From NCBI GenBank assembly GCA_902363455.1, contig CABJAC010000001.1, positions 1,305,952-1,369,951 of the forward strand: a stretch of 64,000 nucleotides of DNA. The letters run 5' to 3'. The notes under the pieces are model-generated. The model was not told the DNA's origin, ran no database searches, and saw only the letters and a list, made by a program, of their open reading frames with translations. The position numbers were made by a program, and so were the translations under genes. Positions 42,033 through 50,688 of this stretch are shown piece by piece. The DNA is from Caryophanales bacterium (GTDB lineage Bacteria; Bacillota; Bacilli; Exiguobacteriales; Exiguobacteriaceae). Numbering within the stretch: position 1 is the first letter of the stretch; every line of letters starts with the position of its first letter.

Positions 42033-42361
42033 TGACAGAAGAACTGCAAATCCTATCGTTTACAATGATTCTTCATGCAGGGAATGCCCGTTCGGCAGCA
42101 ATGGAATCCATTCAGGCTGCTAAAAAAGGAGACCTTTCGTTAGCACAAACCAAACTGGAAGAAGCCAATCAAGAAAGTCTACAGGCGCATCGTGCCCAAA
42201 CGACCTTACTGCAGGACGAAGCAAAAGGGCTTGAAACGCCGTTATCGATTCTATTGATTCATGCCCAAGATCATTTGATGACAGCGATGACCGTCAGAGA
42301 TCTAGCATCTGAGATGGTCGAACTGTATACGCGACTCACACGACTGGAGGAAAAATCATGA
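42032..42361 (+). CDS. PTS EIIA, lactose/cellobiose type
   Basis: A 109-residue three-helix phosphocarrier. It has the AGNARSAAMESIQAAKKGDL segment and the LLIHAQDHLMTAMTV region with the phospho-accepting His (His77/His81 pair), typical of LacF/LicA/ChbA. It receives phosphate from HPr and hands it to EIIB. ATG 42032 overlaps the EIIC stop; the longer frame from 41864 lies in EIIC sequence and is rejected. Its end overlaps EIIB in ATGA. Confidence 0.92.
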   Translation: MTEELQILSFTMILHAGNARSAAMESIQAAKKGDLSLAQTKLEEANQESLQAHRAQTTLLQDEAKGLETPLSILLIHAQDHLMTAMTVRDLASEMVELYTRLTRLEEKS

Positions 42362-42666
42362 ACATTTTACTCGTTTGCTCGGCCGGCATGTCGACATCCA
42401 TCTTAGTTCGGAAAATGCGGGAACAAGCTGAGGTACAAGCTCTTGATGTGACGATCGAAGCCATTCCCGAAAGTGAATTATCGCATCATCTGGATCAGAC
42501 GGATGTGATTTTAATCGGACCACAAGTCCGGTATTTAGAAACAAAGATTCGCCAAGCGGCAGAACCAAAAGGGGTTCGCGTCGCGATCATCAATCAGATG
42601 GCGTATGGTCTGATGAAAGGGGACTTAGTCCTCGAACAGGCTCAATCCTTATTAACAGAAGCGTGA
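42358..42666 (+). CDS. PTS EIIB, lactose/cellobiose type
   Basis: A 102-residue phosphocarrier with the phosphorylated Cys7 in LLVCSAGMSTSILVRKM and the PQVRYLETKIR region. It takes phosphate from EIIA and passes it to the sugar in EIIC. It starts in the ATGA overlap with EIIA (GGAGG upstream) and ends the operon GH4-EIIC-EIIA-EIIB, followed by a terminator. Confidence 0.93.
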   Translation: MNILLVCSAGMSTSILVRKMREQAEVQALDVTIEAIPESELSHHLDQTDVILIGPQVRYLETKIRQAAEPKGVRVAIINQMAYGLMKGDLVLEQAQSLLTEA

Positions 42667-42675
42667 TTGTCGCCA

Positions 42676-42728
42676 CGTCAGTAAGTAAAGCCGGTCTATT
42701 CTGCCGATTTTACTTGCTGACGTTTTTT
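42676..42728 (+). terminator. Terminator of the GH4/PTS operon
   Basis: CGTCAGTAAGTAAA (42676-42689) pairs with TTTACTTGCTGACG (42709-42722), with an inner GCCGG/CTGCCG stem, followed by TTTTTT. Confidence 0.85.
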
Positions 42729-42835
42729 CTGAACATGAATCGATAGAGCAACAGGAACAGGATAAACATGAAATGTGAAGAAGTAGTATAGAATCGTAAA
42801 TCGCTTCATCATTCAATCCGGAAAGAAGGGTTCTT

Positions 42836-43498
42836 ATGAAAGCATTGCTGACTTCAGGCGGCATTCAAAATGACAGTCAACGTCGTGCACTCGTCTACTT
42901 ACTCGGAAAACCGATTGCGGAGGCACATGCCTTGTGTATTCCGACGGCCGTTTACGGAATGAAGGAGGGTCCGTACCATGCGTACTCATTCATCACAGGA
43001 ACCGGTTCAACACCGATGTGTGAATTAGGATTCCAGTCGGTGGGCGTTCTCGAATTGACGGCACTACCGAGTCTGGATGAATCACTCTGGGTACCGCTTG
43101 TCGAGCAGGCAGATGTGCTGTTGGTGAATGGCGGCGATCCGTTATTTTTAAACTACTGGATGAAAAAGTCGGGACTTGCAGAGCGATTGACTTCGCTAAA
43201 AGCAGTTTACGTCGGGTTAAGTGCCGGTAGTATGGTGCTTACGCCGCGGATTGGTCAGGCGTTCGTGGAGTGGACACCGCCTCATACAACGTCGGATGAA
43301 ACCCTGGGATTGGTTGATTTTTCGATTTTCCCGCATCTGGATCACGAACTGTTACCGGAAAATACATTAGACGAGGCCGTCAAATGGGCGGCTGATCTCA
43401 CAGGACTATCCTATGCGATTGATGATCAAACGGCGATTCAGGTGGTTGATGGTGTAGTGGAAGTGATTTCAGAAGGTCACTGGAAACGATTTGATTGA
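42836..43498 (+). CDS. Peptidase S51-type serine hydrolase (dipeptidase E-like)
   Basis: A 220-residue protein of the class I glutamine-amidotransferase-like fold, S51 peptidase branch. The nucleophile Ser sits in VGLSAGSMVL, with the oxyanion-hole NGGDPLFLNYW before it and the His/Glu-type IFPHLDHELLP after it. Such enzymes hydrolyse Asp-X dipeptides or related substrates. GAAGGG precedes the ATG. The next gene begins 13 bases after its stop on the same strand, so the three genes 42836-44419 are one operon. Confidence 0.82.
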   Translation: MKALLTSGGIQNDSQRRALVYLLGKPIAEAHALCIPTAVYGMKEGPYHAYSFITGTGSTPMCELGFQSVGVLELTALPSLDESLWVPLVEQADVLLVNGGDPLFLNYWMKKSGLAERLTSLKAVYVGLSAGSMVLTPRIGQAFVEWTPPHTTSDETLGLVDFSIFPHLDHELLPENTLDEAVKWAADLTGLSYAIDDQTAIQVVDGVVEVISEGHWKRFD

Positions 43499-43511
43499 AT
43501 CGGAGGAATTC

Positions 43512-44099
43512 ATGGACATCACAACACGATTACATGTCGAACGAATCGAAGAGTGGCGCAATTGGTTGGAAAGTAACCATTTAACAGAGAACGAGATTTG
43601 GCTCGTCTTCCATAAAAGGGATGCGGGTGACTACCAGCTGGATTATATCGAGACGGTTGAGGAAGCGCTTTGTTTTGGCTGGATTGACGGAATCAGCAAA
43701 AAGATGGATGACTCAACAAAAGCCCAACGCTTTACGCCACGCCGTAAAAACAGTCACTGGACGGAACTGAACAAGGAACGGGTCCGTCGTTTGACGGCAC
43801 TCGGAAAGATGCACGAACAGGGAATAAAGGTATTGCCGAATTTAGAGACACCGTTCGAAATCGATGAAGCGATTCTCGAGGAACTAAAAAAAGACGCAGC
43901 AACCTATCAGTTTTTTAAGACGTTGCCTGATCTGTATGTCCGGGTCCGGATCAGTTACATTCAGGAGTACAAACCCGGTAGTCCGGAATATGAAAAACGC
44001 TTGACCAACTTTTTGAAATACACGGCACAAGGAAAAATGCTCGGACGATGGGACGACGGCGGGAAATTAACGGGAAACTATAGAAGAGACGACCGATGA
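43512..44099 (+). CDS. YdeI/OmpD-associated family protein
   Basis: A 195-residue protein of the YdeI family: WRNWLESNHLTENEIWLVFH, EEALCFGWIDGISKKMDD, RFTPRRKNSHWTELNKERV and the C-terminal helical block. Members are linked to antimicrobial-peptide resistance in enterobacteria but the biochemical role is unknown. ATG 43512 has CGGAGG upstream. Its stop overlaps the NUDIX start in ATGA. Confidence 0.85.
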   Translation: MDITTRLHVERIEEWRNWLESNHLTENEIWLVFHKRDAGDYQLDYIETVEEALCFGWIDGISKKMDDSTKAQRFTPRRKNSHWTELNKERVRRLTALGKMHEQGIKVLPNLETPFEIDEAILEELKKDAATYQFFKTLPDLYVRVRISYIQEYKPGSPEYEKRLTNFLKYTAQGKMLGRWDDGGKLTGNYRRDDR

Positions 44100-44419
44100 T
44101 ATCTGATGAAAAGAAGAGACCGACTTTTGGTGTGAAACGGAAAGGCAGGCACTACCAATATAAGCAAAGTGTCTATGGCGTCGCATACGATCAACGACAG
44201 CAGACATTTTTAACCGTCGAGACCAAATTCAACAATCTTTTGTTGCCGGGTGGGCGAATCGAGCGGGGAGAAACACCGGAGCAAGCACTTCACAGGGAGC
44301 TGCTTGAAGAGACCGGATTTTCGATTCAAATCGATGCGCCAATCGGCCGTGCCGAGCAGTACGTGCTGACACCGGACGAGGAAGCGATACTCTATCTTGT
44401 TTCATGCTCGGTCAGTTAA
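44096..44419 (+). CDS. NUDIX hydrolase, apparently C-terminally truncated
   Basis: A 107-residue protein with an intact Nudix box (GGRIERGETPEQALHRELLE then ETGF). The usual fold needs about 40 more residues after the box-plus-strand; here the sequence stops shortly after PDEEAILYL in an abrupt VSCSVS tail. The stop lies where DNA composition turns AT-rich and where the last 18 bases overlap the convergent HAD gene. A rearrangement has probably removed the C-terminal strands, so activity is doubtful. It starts in ATGA overlap with YdeI. Confidence 0.7.
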   Translation: MISDEKKRPTFGVKRKGRHYQYKQSVYGVAYDQRQQTFLTVETKFNNLLLPGGRIERGETPEQALHRELLEETGFSIQIDAPIGRAEQYVLTPDEEAILYLVSCSVS

Positions 44420-44950
44420 ATAATACTTGCTGTACAACCAACTGATGGCATCCTTTAAGTCACTTGCAATGTAGTCAATATAGATGTTATTTAATTCGTC
44501 ATGATGATCATTAAGCGAAGTTTCACCTGCGCCTGTTTTCACTAATATTTTAAGGCATCCTGCTTTTGAAGCTGCCAGCATATCGGTCCAACGATCACCG
44601 ATGACGACACAATTCTCTAGATTTAAATTATGAGTTTTTGACGCCTTCAATAACATTCCGATATCAGGCTTCCGGCACGTGCAACCTTCATAAGGCGTGT
44701 GTGGACATATGTAAACATCATCAAAACCAAATCTAGTCAATTCCTGTTGAAAGTCTTTTATGGTTGCTAACCCTTTGGAGATACCAGGTTGATTTGTAAA
44801 TGAAAATAATGGAATCTGGTCTTTTTTTAATCGATTGATTTCCAAAGAAGTATAAGGAAACAGTTCAAATTCTCCCGGGTAGTGAATTGTAGAGTCGCCG
44901 CCGATCGTTCCATCTCGATCCAAAAATACAGCTTCAATGTTTTTCATCAT
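44402..44950 (-). CDS. HAD-IIIA phosphatase (GmhB-like)
   Basis: A 182-residue histidinol-phosphate/GmhB-type HAD phosphatase. The nucleophile motif is AVFLDRDGTIGGD, motif II FSFTNQPGIS, a Cys/His zinc site CPHTPYEGCTCRKPDIGMLL and motif III/IV VIGDRWTDMLAASKAG. In Gram-negatives GmhB acts on heptose bisphosphate; in this setting the sugar phosphate is unknown. AAAGGAG lies 6 bases before the ATG. Its base composition is clearly more AT-rich than the genes around it, and it is convergent with the truncated NUDIX gene, so it looks like a transferred insert. Confidence 0.82.
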   Translation of the reverse strand: MMKNIEAVFLDRDGTIGGDSTIHYPGEFELFPYTSLEINRLKKDQIPLFSFTNQPGISKGLATIKDFQQELTRFGFDDVYICPHTPYEGCTCRKPDIGMLLKASKTHNLNLENCVVIGDRWTDMLAASKAGCLKILVKTGAGETSLNDHHDELNNIYIDYIASDLKDAISWLYSKYYLTDRA

Positions 44951-44995
44951 TTTTATCTCCTTTCATTGATTTATTCGGTACGCCACTCTCTGCCA

Positions 44996-45110
44996 TTAAA
45001 CATGTTCATTTTTATGGCAAATGAACATATTTAACAGGAAAATGAACTCATTAAACATAGTCAAATGCGCTAAACATACTCAAAATTATGTAAAATGAGT
45101 ATGTTTAGCG
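44996..45110. repeat. Cluster of TTAAACATnnTCA repeats forming two hairpins
   Basis: Hairpin 1: TTAAACATGTTCATTT (44996-45011) with AAATGAACATATTTAA (45019-45034), one mismatch. Hairpin 2: CGCTAAACATACTCA (45068-45082) with TGAGTATGTTTAGCG (45096-45110), perfect. A single TTAAACATAGTCA copy lies between (45051-45063). Both hairpins are built from the same motif. The rest of the 433-base gap holds the small gene at 45150. Confidence 0.75.
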
Positions 45111-45149
45111 ATAAATGAGTTAATTAATGAGTGAAATTCATTTGACCCT

Positions 45150-45254
45150 TTACCGCTCATATTCGCGAAGTTTGTCCTCTAAAATCCGCAACCGTTTGTG
45201 CATATTATAAAAAATCGGCAAAAACGCTACTGTTACAATCAGCAAAATCCCCAT
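45150..45254 (-). CDS. 34-residue single-TM membrane peptide
   Basis: A short gene with an excellent ribosome binding site (AAGGAGG, 6 bases before the ATG at 45254-45252). It encodes MGILLIVTVAFLPIFYNMHK followed by a charged coiled-coil-like tail (RLRILEDKLREYER). The form, one TM with a leucine/charged tail, is like the small membrane proteins found across Firmicutes, and the AAGGAGG makes it credible despite the size. No function can be assigned. Confidence 0.55.
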   Translation of the reverse strand: MGILLIVTVAFLPIFYNMHKRLRILEDKLREYER

Positions 45255-45383
45255 ATCCATCCTCCTTTTTGTTGCTAAATAGCCAAGAATTAAAATAAGT
45301 TCAAAAGTATTATTTCATAATTTTGACTATTTTTACAAGTTCTCCTTTCGAGTGAAGTTCTTCAATTCATAACCGAGCCAGTT

Positions 45384-46823
45384 TTACAAAATCGGCGACA
45401 ACAGGCGTGAGATACTTTCCTTAAAGCGGATCATCCGCGGACGGGCAACATATTTTTCCCGGGTCAGCAAGGCACTGTCGGCAACGTCGGACAAAAAGAG
45501 CAGCTCCAGTTCTTCCGCAATCGTCGCATCGTACAAAATCGCATTCATCTCGAAGTTCAACCGGAAACTCCGGGCGTCGATGTTCGTCGTCCCGACCGAG
45601 GCGATTTTCCCGTCGACGACAATCGTCTTCGCATGCATGAAGCCGATCTCATACGTGTAAACTTCGGCCCCGTGTTGAATCAATTCGCCGACTGCCGCAT
45701 ATGTCGCCCAGTAGACAAAGGGATGATCCGGCTGGTTCGGAATCATGATTTTGAGGGAGACACCGGAAGCCAAGGCAATCCGGCAGGCATCCATGAAACT
45801 GGCATCGGGAATAAAGTAGGGCGACTGGATGTAGATCGATTTTTCCGCCGTATGAATCATCTGAATCAGCATGTTTTTCAAATATTCCGTTTCCGACGTT
45901 GGACCGGATGTCACGATTTGAACCGGTATCCGATCCGTCGCAACTTCAAGCGGCGGAATCGGGGCGGTCGACCAGTCCGTCCGCTCGTTGCTTGCGGCGT
46001 CCCAGTCCTGTTCGAAATGAAACTCGAGTTCTTCGACGACGGGACCGAGGACCCGGAGGTGTGTATCCCGCCAGTAACCGAAATGTTCGTCTTCTCCGAG
46101 GTATTCCGATCCGACGTTAAAGCCACCGATGTACCCGATTTGCCGGTCAATCGTACAGAGTTTCCGGTGATTCCGGTTGTTGATCCGCAGGTTTAAGATA
46201 CCGAGCGGCGAAGAGAAGAAGGAGCGGACTTCCCCGCCGTCTTGTTTGAACGTTGCGAAGTCCTTCGCTTTGAGTTTCCACGAGCCGACGGCGTCATACA
46301 GAATCCGGACTTTGACGCCGCGTTTTGCCTGTTCGAACAAAGCGTTCAGTAGACGGTCGCCGAGCGGATCGCGCTTTAAAATGAAGTATTGGATGTTGAT
46401 TTCAACTTGGGCGCTCTGTATGTCAGCGAGCAACGTATCAAATTTTTGATGACCGTCGAACAGCGTCCGGACATCGGTTGCTTCCGTCAACAGGGCCCCT
46501 GACGAGCGGTTTGCTTGAATCAACTTCCGGTACGGGTAAAGCGGTGCTTCGCGGGGGACATCGTCGTTCGCTTGCGCCGAAAGCTCTTCTTCGCGCGCCA
46601 ATCGGCGTGCTTCCGGGACATGATAAAATGTCTCTTGTTTCAACGAACGGCCAAACAATAAGTAAATCAAAAAGCCGATGACGGGTAAGAAAAAGAGAAT
46701 CATCAGCCAGGCCCAGGTGGCACTGACGTCACGCCGTTCGAAAAACAGAATGGCGATTGCCGCAGCGACGTTGGCAAACAGGACAACATAGAGCAAAACC
46801 GGCAAGATTAGGGTATAGTCCAT
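45384..46823 (-). CDS. cls: Cardiolipin synthase
   Basis: A 479-residue enzyme joining two phosphatidylglycerols into cardiolipin at the membrane. Two N-terminal TM segments with the PLDc_N pattern (ERRDVSATWAWLMILFFLPV) are followed by two phospholipase-D catalytic motifs: H-x-K-x4-D in NHRKLCTIDRQIGYIGGFN and in MHAKTIVVDGKIASVGTTN. Length is normal. ATG 46823 has GAGGTG about 9 bases upstream; a GTG at 46835 would overlap that site. It is divergent from the DedA gene, a fitting partner in membrane maintenance. Confidence 0.93.
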   Translation of the reverse strand: MDYTLILPVLLYVVLFANVAAAIAILFFERRDVSATWAWLMILFFLPVIGFLIYLLFGRSLKQETFYHVPEARRLAREEELSAQANDDVPREAPLYPYRKLIQANRSSGALLTEATDVRTLFDGHQKFDTLLADIQSAQVEINIQYFILKRDPLGDRLLNALFEQAKRGVKVRILYDAVGSWKLKAKDFATFKQDGGEVRSFFSSPLGILNLRINNRNHRKLCTIDRQIGYIGGFNVGSEYLGEDEHFGYWRDTHLRVLGPVVEELEFHFEQDWDAASNERTDWSTAPIPPLEVATDRIPVQIVTSGPTSETEYLKNMLIQMIHTAEKSIYIQSPYFIPDASFMDACRIALASGVSLKIMIPNQPDHPFVYWATYAAVGELIQHGAEVYTYEIGFMHAKTIVVDGKIASVGTTNIDARSFRLNFEMNAILYDATIAEELELLFLSDVADSALLTREKYVARPRMIRFKESISRLLSPIL

Positions 46824-46877
46824 CAATACGAACACCTCGTTTTCAGAAAGAATGACTTCGATGGGAGGGAAGACAGC

Positions 46878-47444
46878 ATGTTTTCGGAATGGATCCGGTT
46901 CATCTCAAGTATCTTGTTCATCCCGATTTCGGATGATTTGTTGGTCATCCGTCAAATCAGTAGCTGGTTACGCCAGGATCAAGCACTTATCCTGATTTTT
47001 TTATCCGTCTGGTCCGCCTGTTTCGTGTGTTTTAATCTGTTTTACGGCATTCCCCGTATTTTTCGCGAACTTCCCTTCTTTCGAAAGTTATTGACCAATA
47101 AACATCTCGCGAAAGCCGAAGTGATTCTGCAGGAGAAAGGAACGGTCGCCATTGCCATGTCGTTTTTCCTGCCGGGTGTCCGGCGTCCGATTCATTATAT
47201 GGCAGGACTGCTCGCCTATCCGTTTCGCCCCTACGTGCTCGTGACGTTAGCCGGAACCGGCGTCTATGCGTTGCTCTGGACGATTCTTGCTAATCGGCTC
47301 GGCGCTTACGGTCTGTTAAACCGCTTTTCGACATGGTGGGCAACTCATGGCGGTGTCATCTTGTTACCCGGACTACTGATCCTGTCTTGCTTGTTAGGTT
47401 GGATCTTCCGGGACACGATCCGGAACTGGTTTGTCCGTCCGTAA
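46878..47444 (+). CDS. DedA-family membrane protein
   Basis: A 188-residue DedA/SNARE-associated membrane protein with about four to five hydrophobic segments. The family core is FLPGVRRPIHYMAGLLAYPF, with the Arg and Gly residues essential for lipid flipping in homologues, preceded by AKAEVILQEKGTVAIAMSFF. DedA proteins recycle the undecaprenyl or phosphatidylethanolamine lipid carriers. GGGAGGG lies 8 bases before the ATG. Its 3' end overlaps the convergent AI-2E permease gene by 51 bases. Confidence 0.85.
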   Translation: MFSEWIRFISSILFIPISDDLLVIRQISSWLRQDQALILIFLSVWSACFVCFNLFYGIPRIFRELPFFRKLLTNKHLAKAEVILQEKGTVAIAMSFFLPGVRRPIHYMAGLLAYPFRPYVLVTLAGTGVYALLWTILANRLGAYGLLNRFSTWWATHGGVILLPGLLILSCLLGWIFRDTIRNWFVRP

Positions 47445-48536
47445 CGCCATTTTCCGGAGTTGCGCGAGTTTAATGATGTTGAGCACCGTCACCTTCGCGA
47501 CGGCATAAAACGGGACGGCCAGCAACATACCGAGAATTCCCGCCAGTTGCCCGGCGACGAGCAGGACGACCGTAATCGTAATCGGATGCACCTTCAACGA
47601 TTTTCCCTGAACGAGCGGGGAGATGACATTGGCATCCAGTTGCTGGACGATCGTGATGCCGATGATGACATATAAGCCTTTGATCGGTTCATCCAAGAAG
47701 CCGATCAGGACAGCCGGTGCAGCGCCAAGGAACGGTCCGAGGTACGGGATGATATTCGTCGCGAAGATGAACAGACCAAGCGGTAAGAAGTACGGGACAT
47801 CGAGCCACCACAGGACGAGTGTCGCAAGACTCCCGACGAATGTACAGACGATCAGTTGCGCCCGGACGTAAGAGCGGATCGTCCCGTTCATGTCTTTTAA
47901 AATCAGCAGGGCTTCCTTGCGGTAACTGATTGGGATGAACTGGACAAGCGCATTCGGTAATTTTTTTCCGTCGACCAACATGAAGACGTACAAAAAAAGG
48001 GCGATGAATAACGTGAAAACGGTCGAGGCAATCAACTGAATCAGCCAAAGCACGGAACCGGCAATCGAGGAAAAGACGTTTCCGAGGAGTGCGGTCGCGC
48101 TTTTCATCGAACTTTCGACCGATGAAAACTGGCTCTCGAGTGACGGAATCGACGTCCCGTATTTGGCGTAAAGCGACAGGGATTGTGTGTACAGACGTTC
48201 AGCAAAACCGGGTACGGCACTGATGAACGCAAAAAGCTGTTTCGTGATCAGCGGGAATAACGTCAAAAGGAATACGATGACGAGTACAAGTAACAAAAGC
48301 AAGACGATAAAAATCGCCAGTTTACGCGACCGCAGACGACGTTCGAGTGAATCGACGAAACCGACGGAGAGGTAAAATAAAATCCCGGCGATGATGAACG
48401 GGGTGAAAATCGTCGTAAATAGGACAAGTAACGGATAAAAGAGAAAGTCGACCTGTCGTGCCATATAGATGATGCCAAGTACAAGCAGGATGAACAGACC
48501 GATACGAAAGGAACGATTGGATATCAATCCGGACAA
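47394..48536 (-). CDS. AI-2E family transporter
   Basis: A 380-residue permease-like protein of the AI-2E exporter (TqsA/PerM) family with about eight TM segments. Landmarks are YLGPFLGAAPAVLIGFLDEP, DANVISPLVQGKSLKVHPIT and the final ILGMLLAVPFYAVAKV. Members export signalling or other small molecules, or act as Na+/H+ antiporters. The start is TTG with GGGAGG 6-8 bases upstream. The C-terminal 17 codons overlap the DedA gene on the other strand. Confidence 0.88.
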   Translation of the reverse strand: MSGLISNRSFRIGLFILLVLGIIYMARQVDFLFYPLLVLFTTIFTPFIIAGILFYLSVGFVDSLERRLRSRKLAIFIVLLLLLVLVIVFLLTLFPLITKQLFAFISAVPGFAERLYTQSLSLYAKYGTSIPSLESQFSSVESSMKSATALLGNVFSSIAGSVLWLIQLIASTVFTLFIALFLYVFMLVDGKKLPNALVQFIPISYRKEALLILKDMNGTIRSYVRAQLIVCTFVGSLATLVLWWLDVPYFLPLGLFIFATNIIPYLGPFLGAAPAVLIGFLDEPIKGLYVIIGITIVQQLDANVISPLVQGKSLKVHPITITVVLLVAGQLAGILGMLLAVPFYAVAKVTVLNIIKLAQLRKMALRTDKPVPDRVPEDPT

Positions 48537-48678
48537 GGCAATCTCCTCCCTCGAAAATAAGTGGCATGTTGTATCCTTTCCCCGAAACTTGTTAATGTAG
48601 TGTGAAAATTCTGAAAAATAGATTCTTTTTTCAATTGTGCTCGTTAACTGACTCGAAAAAGGGGTAATGATAGACTAA

Positions 48679-48972
48679 CCTCTATCCATTTTTCTTACTA
48701 TCATCGTTATCTTCTCCGCAGCGACAGTAGTCACGTTCCTCAGCATATTTTTCTATTCCTTCATCGTCAGCTTAATCACATTGTTCGTCCTGCTACCGAT
48801 GTTCATGGTCCCGGGTTTAGCTACCAGCCTGTCGTCTAAAAGGGAGGAGCCTGTATGCAACCAATCATCGCCTTTACAATCATCATGCTCATCTGGACGG
48901 TCAGCGATTATATCTCGAAAAAAACAAAGGACTTATTATCTTCCTTATTTGTTGCTTCCATCATCTTCTTGA
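48679..48972 (+). pseudogene. Decayed small membrane-protein reading frame before the interrupted gene
   Basis: A frame open from 48679 (after TAA) without a start codon encodes hydrophobic IIVIFSAATVVTFLSIFFYS, then FIVSLITLFVLLPMFMVPGL and SSKREEP, after which it runs out of frame into the next gene. It looks like the two-TM tail of a former small gene coupled to the downstream membrane protein. The protein family is unknown. Confidence 0.4.
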
Positions 48973-49512
48973 TCGGATTCAAGACCAACCTGTTCCTAGA
49001 AGATCTCTACCGACGCCGGGATGATCATCGTTCATCTCGGAATGCTGTTTGTCGTCGGTGTCGCCGTTCCTCAGCGGTTTGACGAACGGGTGGCTGAATA
49101 CGTTCGACATTGCCTTACGGGCGACCGGCGTCTTGAAGCCCAACGTCTTGAACGGCATTGATGCCTACGCTCTGATGATGCTTGCGATTTTACTGTTCAT
49201 CTTCGGACCTCGTCGAACTGTTTGTGCCATTGTTAATTGCCTTCGTACTAAGCGTGTCGGGAAGTTCCTCGCTTACTCGTATCCGATGGCGATTGCAATC
49301 GGTTTGACGTCACTATACGGTTTTCCAGGTACATTGATTCTCAGTCAAGAAGCAGTTAAAAATATCGGGGAGACGGAAGATGAGGTCCAAATCATTGAAG
49401 ACGAAATTTTACCAAAATTAAGCGAGAATACTCCCACTTCTAAACGAAGTGAAAGTGGGAGTATTCTCACCAGACAGCCTTTCGGGTATATTCCCTTTGA
49501 AGGAGGTGAAAA

Positions 49513-50688
49513 ATGGTGTTGAAGCTCAAGGCCTACAAATTCAGAATCTACCCGACTAAAGAGCAGGAAATTCTGATCGCGAAGACAATGGGGTGTTCAC
49601 GCTTCGTCTTCAACCACTTCCTAGCGAAATGGAATGACATGTACAAGACCACAGGGAAAGGACTGTCCTTCGGTTCTTGTTCCAAAGAAATTCCTTTGTT
49701 GAAGCAGCAGTTCGACTGGTTGAAGGAAGTCGATAGCACATCTGTTCAAATCAGCGTCAAACATCTTGCCGATGCGTTCGACCGCTTCTTCAACAAGCAG
49801 AACAACCGCCCTCGATTCAAGTCCAAGCGCCATCCCGTCCAGTCGTACAAGACCAACATCCAAGGTAAAAACCAGCTTCCTGAAGTCTCGATTGGATGCA
49901 ACCAGCTCAAACTTCCGAAGCTGAAATGGGTTCGTTTCGCCCATTCGAAACAGGTCACAGGCCGTATCTTGAACGCTACGATCCGACGTAACGCGTCAGG
50001 AAAATATTTCGTCTCCCTGCTCGTCGAGCAGGAGATCCACGAACTGCCGAAGACCGGTTCATCTGTTGGCGTCGACGTCGGACTCAAGAACTTCGCCATC
50101 CTGTCGGACGGCACAGTCTACCAAAACGATCGTTACTTCCGTTCGCTTGAGAAGAAACTGGCGCGCGAACAACGTAAGCTCTCCCGCCGTCAACACATCG
50201 CCTTGAACAAGAAAGTGAAGCTGTCCGAGGCGAAGAACTATCAGAAGCAAAAGCGGAAGGTTGCCCGCATCCACGAGAAGATCGTCAACAAACGCACCGA
50301 TTTCCTGCACAAGGTATCGACCGAGATCGTCCAAAACCACGACGTCATCGGGATCGAGACCTTGCAGGTGAAGAATATGCAGAGGAACCGCAAGTTGAGT
50401 AAGGCCATCTCTGACGTCAGCTGGTCGGAGTTCTTCCGTATGCTGGAATACAAGGCGGACTGGTACGGAAAGATCGTCGTGAAGGTCGGCAAGACCTTCG
50501 CTTCGAGCCAACTGTGCTCGAGTTGCGGTCATCAACACAAGGACGTGAAACATCTCGGCTTGCGAGAATGGACATGCCCGAGTTGCGGGATCCATCACGA
50601 CCGGGATGTGAACGCAGGACTGAATCTCAAACAAGAAGCCGAACGTATCTTAGCTTCTTCAACCGTCGGAACGACGGGGTTAGCCTGA
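49513..50688 (+). CDS. tnpB: TnpB, RNA-guided nuclease of the IS605 group
   Basis: A 391-residue TnpB, the ancestor-type of Cas12 nucleases, guided by an RNA made from the right end of the element. The N-terminal helical domain ([20 protein letters not shown]) is followed by the RuvC-like core with the Asp in [16 protein letters not shown] and the Glu in [10 protein letters not shown]. The C-terminal zinc finger [20 protein letters not shown] / [15 protein letters not shown] carries four Cys and the last catalytic Asp. All catalytic positions are intact. GGAGGTG lies 5-6 bases before the ATG. Confidence 0.93.
   Translation: MVLKLKAYKFRIYPTKEQEILIAKTMGCSRFVFNHFLAKWNDMYKTTGKGLSFGSCSKEIPLLKQQFDWLKEVDSTSVQISVKHLADAFDRFFNKQNNRPRFKSKRHPVQSYKTNIQGKNQLPEVSIGCNQLKLPKLKWVRFAHSKQVTGRILNATIRRNASGKYFVSLLVEQEIHELPKTGSSVGVDVGLKNFAILSDGTVYQNDRYFRSLEKKLAREQRKLSRRQHIALNKKVKLSEAKNYQKQKRKVARIHEKIVNKRTDFLHKVSTEIVQNHDVIGIETLQVKNMQRNRKLSKAISDVSWSEFFRMLEYKADWYGKIVVKVGKTFASSQLCSSCGHQHKDVKHLGLREWTCPSCGIHHDRDVNAGLNLKQEAERILASSTVGTTGLA

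Noticed and set aside
44996..45110. CRISPR array
   Set aside because: Motif copies are short, in both orientations and irregularly spaced, with no unique spacers and no cas gene.
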